Assembly (NCBI GenBank): GCA_021733645.1
Contig: JAHREJ010000037.1
Location: forward strand, 1 to 45,146
DNA from: Bacillus subtilis subsp. subtilis
Lineage (GTDB): Bacteria > Pseudomonadota > Gammaproteobacteria > Xanthomonadales > Xanthomonadaceae
Length of the DNA stretch: 45,146 nt
Direction: 5' to 3'
Below, piece by piece: positions 1 through 6,975 of this stretch. Positions within the stretch are counted from its first letter, which is position 1, and each line of letters begins with the position of its first letter. A program made the position numbers and the translations under genes. The notes under the pieces are model-generated. The model was not told the origin of the DNA. It did not search any database and worked only from the letters and a program-made list of their open reading frames with translations.

Positions 1-6
1 CAGGCC

Positions 7-1590
7 ATGATTGATCAGACAGTCGTAGAACTGTCGCGGCTGCAATTCGCTCTGACCGCGATGTACCACTTCCTTTTCGTACCGCTCACGCTTGGCCTGT
101 CCTTCATGGTGGCCATCATGGAGAGCGTGTACGTGATGACCCGCAAGCAGGTCTGGCGGCAGATGACCCTGTTCTGGGGCACCCTGTTCGGCATCAACTT
201 CGCCATCGGCGTGGCGACCGGCCTGGTCATGGAGTTCCAGTTCGGCATGAACTGGTCCTACTACAGCCACTACGTCGGTGACATCTTCGGCGCCCCGCTG
301 GCCATCGAAGGGCTGATGGCGTTCTTCCTGGAAGCCACCTTCATCGGTCTGTTCTTCTTCGGCTGGAAGCGCCTGAGCGCGGTCAAGCACCTTACCGTGA
401 CCTGGCTGATGGCACTGGGCACCAATCTGTCGGCGGTGTGGATCCTGATCGCCAACGGCTGGATGCAGAACCCGACCGGTGCGGTGTTCAACCCGGAAAC
501 CATGCGCATGGAAGTGGTCGACTTCGCCGCGGTGGTGTTCAACCCGGTGGCGCAGGCCAAGTTCGTGCATACCGTCAGTGCCGGCTATGTGACCGGTGCG
601 ATCTTCGTGATGAGCATCAGCGCCCTGTTCCTGCTGCGCAACAAGCACAAGGACATGGCCCGCCGCTCGTTCGCGGTGGCCGCCGCGTTCGGCCTGCTGT
701 CTTCGCTGTCGGTGGTGGTGCTGGGTGATGAAAGCGGGTATGCCGCCAGCGAACACCAGAAGATGAAGCTGGCCGCGATCGAAGCGATGTGGGAAACCGA
801 GCGTGCCCCGGCTGACTTCACCGCCTTCGGCATCCCCAACCAGACCACCCACACCAACGACTACGCGATCAAGATCCCCTACCTGATGGGCCTGATTGCC
901 ACCCGTTCGCTGGACCAGCCGATTCCCGGCATCCTGGAACTGGTGGGGCGCGCGGAAAACCGCATCCGCGGTGGCCAGATTGCCTACGGGGCGCTGGAAC
1001 GCGTGCGCAAGGACAAGAACGACGTCCAAGCGCGCGAGATGTTCGACCGCCATTGGCAGGATCTGGGCCACGGCCTGCTGCTCAAGCGCTACCGCGAAGA
1101 CATCCTCAACGCCACCCCGGAAGAGATTTCCAAGGCGGCCATGGACACCGTGCCGCGCGTGGCCCCGCTGTTCTGGACCTTCCGCATCATGGCCGGGCTG
1201 GGCTTCTACCTGATCGCTTTCTTCGCCCTGGCGTTCTACTTCTCGTGCCGCAACAACTTCCAGGACAAGCGCTGGTTCCTGAAGCTGGCCGTGTGGAGCC
1301 TGCCGGCACCGTGGATCGCGATCGAATGCGGTTGGTTCGTGGCCGAATACGGTCGCCAGCCGTGGGCGGTGGATGGCGTGCTGCCCACCTTCTACGCCGC
1401 ATCGGGCCTGGCCCTGCATGAAATCCTGACCACCCTGTTTGTGTTCACCGGGTTGTACACGGTGCTGCTGGTGATCGAGGTCAAGCTGATGTTGAAGGCG
1501 ATCCGCAAGGGCCCGGACGACATCCTGCCCTCGCTGCAGGCCGATATCCGCCCTGTTTCCCCCAATGCCGTTGCCCCCGGCCAAGCCTGA
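7..1590 (+). CDS. cydA: Cytochrome bd ubiquinol oxidase subunit I
   Basis: This is the haem-bearing subunit of the cytochrome bd quinol:O2 oxidoreductase in the inner membrane. It oxidises ubiquinol and reduces oxygen to water with high affinity. The 527-aa product aligns along its whole length with E. coli CydA. The haem d ligand His corresponds to H21 and the following acidic residues to E101 and E109. The haem b558 ligands correspond to H188 and the Met of the FRIM motif near residue 395. The b595-site Glu lies in WFVAEYGRQPW. The long periplasmic Q-loop is present, so this is the long-Q-loop type. The ATG at 7 starts in the conserved place relative to ELSRLQFALTAMYH. Only six bases precede it, so promoter and ribosome binding site lie outside the window. 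cydB follows 15 bases downstream. Identification is secure. Confidence 0.98.
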   Translation: MIDQTVVELSRLQFALTAMYHFLFVPLTLGLSFMVAIMESVYVMTRKQVWRQMTLFWGTLFGINFAIGVATGLVMEFQFGMNWSYYSHYVGDIFGAPLAIEGLMAFFLEATFIGLFFFGWKRLSAVKHLTVTWLMALGTNLSAVWILIANGWMQNPTGAVFNPETMRMEVVDFAAVVFNPVAQAKFVHTVSAGYVTGAIFVMSISALFLLRNKHKDMARRSFAVAAAFGLLSSLSVVVLGDESGYAASEHQKMKLAAIEAMWETERAPADFTAFGIPNQTTHTNDYAIKIPYLMGLIATRSLDQPIPGILELVGRAENRIRGGQIAYGALERVRKDKNDVQAREMFDRHWQDLGHGLLLKRYREDILNATPEEISKAAMDTVPRVAPLFWTFRIMAGLGFYLIAFFALAFYFSCRNNFQDKRWFLKLAVWSLPAPWIAIECGWFVAEYGRQPWAVDGVLPTFYAASGLALHEILTTLFVFTGLYTVLLVIEVKLMLKAIRKGPDDILPSLQADIRPVSPNAVAPGQA

Positions 1591-1605
1591 GGCAGGAGAA
1601 TCCAG

Positions 1606-2760
1606 ATGGAATTCATTGCACTTGATTACACCACGCTCCGCGTGATCTGGTGGCTGCTGCTCGGCATCCTGCTGGTCGGCTGGGCCGTCATGGACGGCTT
1701 CGACCTGGGCGTTGGCACGCTGCTGCCGTTCGTGGCCCGCACCGACGACGAACGCCGGCTGGTGATCAACACCGTCGGCCCGGTCTGGGAAGGCAACCAG
1801 GTCTGGTTGGTGCTGGGCGGCGGCGCGATCTTCGCGGCGTGGCCCCCGCTGTACGCGGTCAGCTTCTCCGGCTTCTACCTGGCCGTGTTCCTGATGCTGT
1901 TCGGGCTGATCCTGCGCCCGGTCGCCTTCAAGTACCGCAGCAAGATGCCCGGCAAGCGCTGGCGCCAGAACTGGGACCGGGCGCTGTTTGTCGGCGGTCT
2001 GTTGCCGGCCCTGATCGCAGGCGTCGCGGTGGGCAACGTGCTGGTGGGCGTGCCGTTCCACTTCGATGACAGCATGCGCATCTTCTACACCGGCACCCTG
2101 ATCGGCCTGCTCAACCCGTTCGCCCTGGTGGCTGGCCTGGTCAGCGTGGCGATGGTGGTGTCGCACGGTGCGGCGATGCTGGTGCTGAAGACCGATGGTC
2201 CGGTGGCCGAGCGTTCGGCCCGTTATGGCAGCGTGGCTGCACTGGCGAGCTTCGTGTTGTTTGCCGCCGCCGGCGCCTGGGTGGCCTTCGGCCTGCCGGG
2301 CTACCAGATCACCTCGCAGGTGGTCACCGACGGCCCGACCAACCCGCTGTTGAAGACGGTCGAACTGGGCAGCGTCGCCGGTGGCTGGCTGCGCAACTAC
2401 AGCAGCATGCCCGCCACCGTGGTGTTCCCGCTGATCGGCCTGCTGGGTGCCCTGGCCAGTGCGGTGCTGCTGCGTGCCCGCCGTGGCGGCCTGGCCTTCC
2501 TCGCCTCGGGCGCGTCCATTGCCGGCATCATCCTCACCGTCGGCTTTGCGATCTTCCCGTTCCTGCTGCCGTCCTCCAGCCAGCCCATCTCCAGCCTGAC
2601 CGTCTGGGACAGTTCGTCCAGCCATCTCACGCTGTGGATCATGCTGCTGGCCACGGCCATCTTCCTGCCGATCATCATCGCGTACACCAGCTGGGTGTAC
2701 CGCGTGATGAAGGGCAAGACGACCGCCGAGGAAATGGGCGACAACCCCAACGCGTATTGA
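1606..2760 (+). CDS. cydB: Cytochrome bd ubiquinol oxidase subunit II
   Basis: This is the second integral membrane subunit of cytochrome bd, which pairs with CydA and provides proton and oxygen access. The 384-aa product has about eight hydrophobic segments. The family motif WAVMDGFDLGVGTLLPF lies near residues 26-42 and EGNQVWLVLGGGAIFAAWP near residues 65-83. The acidic residues used in the proton path of CydB proteins are present in these motifs. A GGAG ribosome binding site at about 1594-1597 precedes the ATG. The gene is cotranscribed with cydA (15-base gap) and followed by cydX 59 bases later. Length and sequence are typical of the family. Confidence 0.98.
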   Translation: MEFIALDYTTLRVIWWLLLGILLVGWAVMDGFDLGVGTLLPFVARTDDERRLVINTVGPVWEGNQVWLVLGGGAIFAAWPPLYAVSFSGFYLAVFLMLFGLILRPVAFKYRSKMPGKRWRQNWDRALFVGGLLPALIAGVAVGNVLVGVPFHFDDSMRIFYTGTLIGLLNPFALVAGLVSVAMVVSHGAAMLVLKTDGPVAERSARYGSVAALASFVLFAAAGAWVAFGLPGYQITSQVVTDGPTNPLLKTVELGSVAGGWLRNYSSMPATVVFPLIGLLGALASAVLLRARRGGLAFLASGASIAGIILTVGFAIFPFLLPSSSQPISSLTVWDSSSSHLTLWIMLLATAIFLPIIIAYTSWVYRVMKGKTTAEEMGDNPNAY

Positions 2761-2772
2761 TGGCGTGCCTGC

Positions 2773-2797
2773 GTGCCGACCCACGGTCGGCACCTAC
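2773..2797 (-). repeat. SMAG-type REP palindrome between cydB and cydX
   Basis: Read on the minus strand this is GTAG followed by an imperfect hairpin, GTGCCGACC then GGTCGGCAC. That matches the GTAG-headed stem-loop repeats (SMAG) described from S. maltophilia. It sits inside the cyd operon, between the cydB stop and the cydX ribosome binding site. Confidence 0.8.
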
Positions 2798-2819
2798 CCC
2801 CGAATGAAGGAGAGTGAAC

Positions 2820-2933
2820 ATGTGGTACTTCGCCTGGATCCTCGGCGCCGGTCTTGCCTCGGTAGTGGCCATCCTCAACGGCATGTGGTTCGAAGCCCGC
2901 GAAACCGCCCGCATCGAAGACGAACCGCGGTAA
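2820..2933 (+). CDS. cydX: Cytochrome bd oxidase small subunit CydX (YbgT family)
   Basis: This 37-aa open frame begins MWYFAWILGAGLASVVAIL, the signature of the CydX/YbgT family. CydX is a single-span membrane peptide that packs against CydA and stabilises the haems of cytochrome bd. Residues 4-23 form one hydrophobic helix, followed by a charged tail rich in Glu and Arg. A strong GGAGAG ribosome binding site lies about 5 bases before the ATG at 2820. The gene follows cydB by 59 bases, interrupted by a REP palindrome. It is below usual gene-calling thresholds and easily missed. The family match is clear. Confidence 0.93.
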   Translation: MWYFAWILGAGLASVVAILNGMWFEARETARIEDEPR

Positions 2934-2948
2934 AAGTGTAAAAAAAGG

Positions 2949-2977
2949 TTGCCGATACGGCCTTCACACCGTATTCT
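2949..2977 (+). promoter_or_regulatory. Sigma70 promoter of tRNA-Pro
   Basis: TTGCCG (2949-2954), a 17-base spacer and TATTCT (2972-2977) form a good sigma70 promoter. Transcription would start about 6 bases before the mature tRNA. The segment after the -10 box is GC-rich (ggcggctcc), like the discriminators of growth-rate-controlled stable RNA promoters. Confidence 0.75.
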
Positions 2978-2989
2978 TGGCGGCTCCTT

Positions 2990-3066
<77 letters not shown>

Positions 3067-3083
3067 GTTAATGGTCACATTGA

Positions 3084-3116
3084 AGCCTGGAAGACGTATG
3101 TCCTCCGGGCTTTTTT
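3084..3116 (+). terminator. Rho-independent terminator after tRNA-Pro
   Basis: AGCCTGGAAGAC pairs with GTCCTCCGGGCT (11 of 12 positions, loop GTAT) and is followed by six T. It lies 17 bases after the tRNA CCA end. Confidence 0.9.
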
Positions 3117-3189
3117 GTGCCTTTTCATCCTGCGGTTCGCCGCATGACGCCAGTGCAGCCGGGCCAGAGCAGCCAAGCCAAGCCAGTGC

Positions 3190-3212
3190 AGCAGAGCATG
3201 GCTCGGCGCTAC
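3190..3212 (-). repeat. SMAG-type REP palindrome
   Basis: On the minus strand GTAGCGCCGAGCCATGCTCTGC has the GTAG head and a GCCGAGC cat GCTCTGC stem with one mismatch. It lies in the gap between the tRNA terminator and the MFS gene. Confidence 0.6.
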
Positions 3213-3248
3213 CGGGATCGGGGCTGCGACCTGTTCATGGCGCGCAGG

Positions 3249-3254
3249 TACAAT
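3249..3254 (+). promoter_or_regulatory. Candidate -10 box for the MFS transporter gene
   Basis: TACAAT is close to the sigma70 -10 consensus. The only possible -35 is the weak TGCGAC 18 bases upstream. Transcription from here would give a leader of about 130 bases before the ATG at 3393. Confidence 0.35.
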
Positions 3255-3306
3255 GCCCGCCATCGGGATGCGCGCGCGGTCTGCCCCATCCCTGCCATTG
3301 AAACCC

Positions 3307-3340
3307 CGCAGAATCCGGCGATGCGCCGGTTTCTGCGTTT
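3307..3340 (+). promoter_or_regulatory. Strong hairpin in the MFS gene leader
   Basis: CGCAGAA pairs with TTCTGCG and CCGGCG with CGCCGG, separated by one T-T mismatch and closed by an ATG loop. Three T follow. It lies 53 bases before the MFS start codon. It resembles an attenuator or a leader element, but no known riboswitch class is recognised. Confidence 0.4.
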
Positions 3341-3392
3341 CCGCACATCCGGCCCCCACCGTGATCGCGCCACCTGCAAGAGATCCACGCCC

Positions 3393-4604
3393 ATGACCCA
3401 CACCGATCCCCATGCCTCGTCCCTGTTGCGCGGACGCGTGCTCGCCTTTGCCGCCATCCTGCTGGCCGCACTGAACCTGCGCACCGCCGTCACCTCGGTG
3501 ACCCCGCTGCTCGACCTGCTCGGCCAGACCTTCGGCTTTGGCACCACCATGACCGGCGTGCTCGGCATGCTGCCCACCGCCTCGTTCGCCCTGTTCGGCG
3601 TCACCACCCCGATGGTCGCCCGCCGCATCGGCCTGGAGCGCACCGCCCTGCTGGCGATGGCCCTGGCCACCGTCGGCCTGCTGCTGCGCTCCATGGCCGG
3701 TGGCATCGGCAGCCTGCTGTTCGGGTCGGTCGTCGCGCTGGCCGGCATGGGTATCGGCAACGTCGTCGTGCCGCCGCTGGTCAAGCGCTACTTCGCCAAC
3801 CGCGTGGGCACCGTCAGCACCCTGTACATCACCGTGCTGCAGATCGGCACCATGATGCCGGCCCTGCTCGCCGTGCCCCTGGCCCAGAGCGCGGGCTGGC
3901 GCGTCTCGCTGGGCATCTGGGCCATCCTCGCCCTGGCCGCCGCCCTGCCCTGGATGATGCTGGCCCGCCGCCGCCCGCATCCGGACCCGCTGGACACCGC
4001 CGCCGATCCCAGCGCCCAGCCCCACGGCAAGGTCTGGCGCACCCCGCTCGGCTGGGGCATGACCCTCATGTTCGGCATGACCTCGCTCATGACCTACTCC
4101 ATGTTCACCTGGCTGCCGCGCATCGTCGTCGAAGCCGGCGCCAGCCCCGGCTTCGGCGGCATCATGGTGGCCATCTTCGCCGCCTGTGGCCTGCTGCCCT
4201 CGCTGACCATGCCCGCCCTGGCCGTGCGGCTGCGCAACCCTTTCCCGCTGGTGCTGATCGGCTTCACCGCGTTCCTCATTGCCTTCGCCGGCCTGCTTTT
4301 TGCCCCCATGAAAGCACCGTGGCTGTGGGCCATCCTGCTCGGCATCGGCCCGTCGACGTTCCCGCTGGCGCTGACGTTGATCAACCTGCGCACCCGCACG
4401 CCCGCCGGCTCGGCCGCACTGTCAGGCTTCATGCAGGGCGTCGGCTACGCCTTCAGCTGCCTGGGCCCGTTCCTGTTCGGCTGGCTGCATGAAATGAGCG
4501 GCGGCTGGCACCTGCCGTTCGCGTTCCTGGCGTTCTGCGCCGTGGTCCTGCTCACCGCCTCGTGGGTGGCCTGCAAACCGCAGAAACTGGAAGACCAGTG
4601 GTAA
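3393..4604 (+). CDS. MFS transporter, CynX/NimT family
   Basis: The 403-aa protein is a twelve-span major facilitator resembling the CynX (cyanate) / NimT (2-nitroimidazole) group. Early in the protein LNLRTAVTSVTPLLDLL matches the first-helix signature of that group, and a central basic loop (ARRRPHPDP) separates the two six-helix halves. An open frame continues upstream to 3117. However, that extension runs through the tRNA terminator tail, a REP palindrome and the leader hairpin, and codes for implausible low-complexity sequence, so the ATG at 3393 is preferred. The substrate cannot be deduced. The gene stands alone between tRNA-Pro and the pga operon, with its own terminator. Confidence 0.85.
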   Translation: MTHTDPHASSLLRGRVLAFAAILLAALNLRTAVTSVTPLLDLLGQTFGFGTTMTGVLGMLPTASFALFGVTTPMVARRIGLERTALLAMALATVGLLLRSMAGGIGSLLFGSVVALAGMGIGNVVVPPLVKRYFANRVGTVSTLYITVLQIGTMMPALLAVPLAQSAGWRVSLGIWAILALAAALPWMMLARRRPHPDPLDTAADPSAQPHGKVWRTPLGWGMTLMFGMTSLMTYSMFTWLPRIVVEAGASPGFGGIMVAIFAACGLLPSLTMPALAVRLRNPFPLVLIGFTAFLIAFAGLLFAPMKAPWLWAILLGIGPSTFPLALTLINLRTRTPAGSAALSGFMQGVGYAFSCLGPFLFGWLHEMSGGWHLPFAFLAFCAVVLLTASWVACKPQKLEDQW

Positions 4605-4651
4605 GCGTCACGCCTACACACCGCCTGCGCATCTGCTGACGTAGCGTGTCC

Positions 4652-4685
4652 AAAACTGACCTGCCGGCGACGGCAGTCGGTTTTT
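4652..4685 (+). terminator. Rho-independent terminator of the MFS gene
   Basis: AAAACTG pairs with CGGTTTT and CTGCCG with CGGCAG around a GCGA loop, ending in five T. Confidence 0.75.
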
Positions 4686-4877
4686 GCGGGGCCGCCTGGG
4701 CGAAAGCCACTGAACGGCTTCAGTACACAAAGACCCTGGGGACATCGCTGTGGCGGCGGCCTGTCGGTCTTTGCGATCAATACGTTACGGCGGGTTGACC
4801 GACCGCTCCGGGCGCTGTCGTCACAATCGTGTACGTTAAAAATTTGTAAATCAGCGGTGGATCCAACAGGATTGGCA
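4686..4877 (+). other. Intergenic stretch upstream of pgaA
   Basis: About 190 bases with no supported gene. The last 50 bases are AT-richer than the surroundings (around 4832-4850, taaaaatttgtaaatc), consistent with a promoter-proximal regulatory region. No clear -35/-10 pair was found here. Confidence 0.5.
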
Positions 4878-4893
4878 TGTGATGTGCGTCACA
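4878..4893 (+). promoter_or_regulatory. Clp/CRP binding site upstream of pgaA
   Basis: TGTGA-TGTGCG-TCACA has two perfect half-sites with the canonical 6-base spacer. In xanthomonads this consensus is bound by Clp, a CRP homologue whose DNA binding is inhibited by c-di-GMP. The site is centred at about 4885.5, some 34 bases before the start point predicted from the TATTCT -10 box, so it would cover the -35 region. That position suggests repression rather than classical activation. The placement is inferred. Confidence 0.8.
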
Positions 4894-4907
4894 CTTTTTG
4901 CACACCA

Positions 4908-4913
4908 TATTCT
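4908..4913 (+). promoter_or_regulatory. Candidate -10 box of the pga operon
   Basis: TATTCT lies 24 bases before the pgaA ATG. The corresponding -35 position (4885-4890, tgcgtc) is poor and lies inside the Clp box. Confidence 0.45.
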
Positions 4914-4937
4914 TTGAAAGGATGCATTGGGGGTTCC

Positions 4938-6974
4938 ATGTATAGACATCGGCCGCTGGCGCTCAGCGTCGGCCTGGCATGCGCCACGCTCTGCCTAACC
5001 ACCGCTTCTGCCGCCCACGCCGCCGCAACGGCCGGGCAACTGGGCCAGATCAGTCAGTATCGCGATCATGCGCAATGGCTTGATGCCCTGGCGGCCATTG
5101 AACGCGCCCAGCTGGCATCGCCTGGCGATGACCTGCTGTACAAACTGCAGGTGCTGACCCTGGGCGACATCGGCAACGCCCACCGCGCCTGGCAGCTGCA
5201 CCAGGCGCGCCCGGATCTGTTCGACGCTGACCAGAAGCAGCGTTTCGAGGCCAACTACGTGGCCAAGCTGGTCGGCTGGAGCCTGGCCTACGGGGCCAGC
5301 GAAGACACCCGCCTGGACGAAGCCGAAGCGGCGCTGGCGCAGATGCAGCAGTACCTGGACCGCGACGGCACCACTGCGCAGGCGGCCCCGCTGCGCATCC
5401 GCTACGACCGTCTGGTCCTGCTCAACCGGCTGGGCCGCCACCGGCAGGTGCGCGAGGAATACCGCGCCCTGCTGGCCGAAGGCCACCCGGTACCGAACTA
5501 CCTGATGGCGCCCATCGGCGATTCGCTGATGGCCACCCAGCACCCGCAGGAAGCCATTCCGGTGCTGGAGGCGGCGATGAAGGCCGATCCCTCCCAGCCG
5601 CAGGTGCGCTCGGAGCTGGCCTACGCCTACCTGGAAAGCGAACAGGCCGACACCGCCATCGCCCTGCTCAAGCAGTGGCAGGCCGACGAACCGGCCTGGC
5701 GCTGGACCCACGGCGCCAAGGCCCCGCATGCCAACTGGCCGCGTTACGAAGCCGACCTCAACGTGGCGATGGTGCGCGCCTACAGCGGCGACCTGCCCAC
5801 CGCCCAGCGCGACCTGGAAAAAATGGTGGACATCGGCCCGGGCAATACCGGCACCCAGTCCTCGCTGGGCAACGTGTACCTGATGCGCGGCTGGCCGCGG
5901 CGTGCGCTGGAACGCTACAGCATGGCCAACACGCTGGACCCGCGTGACGTCCCGGCGCGCCTGGGCCAGTACGACGCCTACGTGGAACTGCAGCGCGACG
6001 ACCTGGCCCGCCCCCTTCGCGACACGCTGCTGGAACGCTACCCCGGCCAGCCATCGGTGCAGCGCCTGGACCGCAGCTGGCGCGCCCACCGCGGCTGGCA
6101 GCTGCATGCCTATGCCGAAGGCGGGCGCAGTTCCGGCGGTGGCGGTGCCTCGCCGTTGGGCAACGATGACGGCCGCTACGGCGTGGAAGTGCAATCGCCG
6201 ATCCTCGACGACCGTTGGCGCGTGGTGGCCTTCGCCGACCGCCGCACCGTCGATTTCCAGGACCAGACCATCAACCCGTTGCGGATCGGCGTGGGCACGC
6301 GCTACCGCTATGGTCGCGCCGACGCCGAGGCCTTCGTCAACCGCGCCAACGACCACATCGGCGATACCGGCCTGAGCGCCGGCGTCGGCTGGCAGTTCAG
6401 CGACCAGTGGCATGTGGGCGTGACCGCCGCGCGCAACGATGCCGATGCCTCGATGCAGGCCCGCGTGTCGGGCATCACCGCCGACAGCATCGCAGTGGCC
6501 GCGGACTATCGCCGCAACGAACGCACGCACTGGAGCATCGGCGCCAGCCAGTTCCGCTACGACGACGGCAACCGCCGCGACACCGTCAACACCGCCATCG
6601 AACAACGCCTGCTGACCCGCCCCACCGTGATCGTCGACGGCCTCGGCAGTGTCTACGCCAGCCGTGGCAGCCGCGACGATGTGCCCTACTTCAATCCCTC
6701 CGAGGACCGTTCGGTGGAACTGGGCCTGCGCGTGGACCAGCAGCTGTGGCGCCACTACGAGCGCCACTTCCGGCACCGGCTGACGGTGTCGGTGGGCCAG
6801 TACTGGCAGCAGGGGTTTGGCAGCGCGATCGTGCCCTCGGCCGAGTACCGCCACGAGTGGCAGCTCGGCGAAGGCCGGATCTTCGAATACGGCGTGCGCT
6901 GGTCGCGACCGGTCTACGACGGACAACGCGAACAACATGTCGGCCTGGATGTCGGCCTGCGCTGGGGAGAATGA
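4938..6974 (+). CDS. pgaA: PNAG outer-membrane export porin PgaA (HmsH-like)
   Basis: The 678-aa product exports poly-beta-1,6-N-acetylglucosamine across the outer membrane. Residues 1-28 are a signal peptide ending in AHA. Residues from about 40 to 375 are helical TPR-type repeats (for example AIPVLEAAMKADPSQPQVRS), which in PgaA bind the polymer and PgaB in the periplasm. From about 385 to the end the sequence alternates in the way expected of an outer-membrane beta-barrel. The ATG at 4938 has a GGGGG ribosome binding site 5 bases upstream and gives a perfect signal peptide; the open frame extends further upstream only through the Clp box. It is first in the pgaABCD operon. In X. campestris the related xag cluster is needed for biofilm. 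Confidence 0.92.
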   Translation: MYRHRPLALSVGLACATLCLTTASAAHAAATAGQLGQISQYRDHAQWLDALAAIERAQLASPGDDLLYKLQVLTLGDIGNAHRAWQLHQARPDLFDADQKQRFEANYVAKLVGWSLAYGASEDTRLDEAEAALAQMQQYLDRDGTTAQAAPLRIRYDRLVLLNRLGRHRQVREEYRALLAEGHPVPNYLMAPIGDSLMATQHPQEAIPVLEAAMKADPSQPQVRSELAYAYLESEQADTAIALLKQWQADEPAWRWTHGAKAPHANWPRYEADLNVAMVRAYSGDLPTAQRDLEKMVDIGPGNTGTQSSLGNVYLMRGWPRRALERYSMANTLDPRDVPARLGQYDAYVELQRDDLARPLRDTLLERYPGQPSVQRLDRSWRAHRGWQLHAYAEGGRSSGGGGASPLGNDDGRYGVEVQSPILDDRWRVVAFADRRTVDFQDQTINPLRIGVGTRYRYGRADAEAFVNRANDHIGDTGLSAGVGWQFSDQWHVGVTAARNDADASMQARVSGITADSIAVAADYRRNERTHWSIGASQFRYDDGNRRDTVNTAIEQRLLTRPTVIVDGLGSVYASRGSRDDVPYFNPSEDRSVELGLRVDQQLWRHYERHFRHRLTVSVGQYWQQGFGSAIVPSAEYRHEWQLGEGRIFEYGVRWSRPVYDGQREQHVGLDVGLRWGE

Positions 6975-6975
6975 G

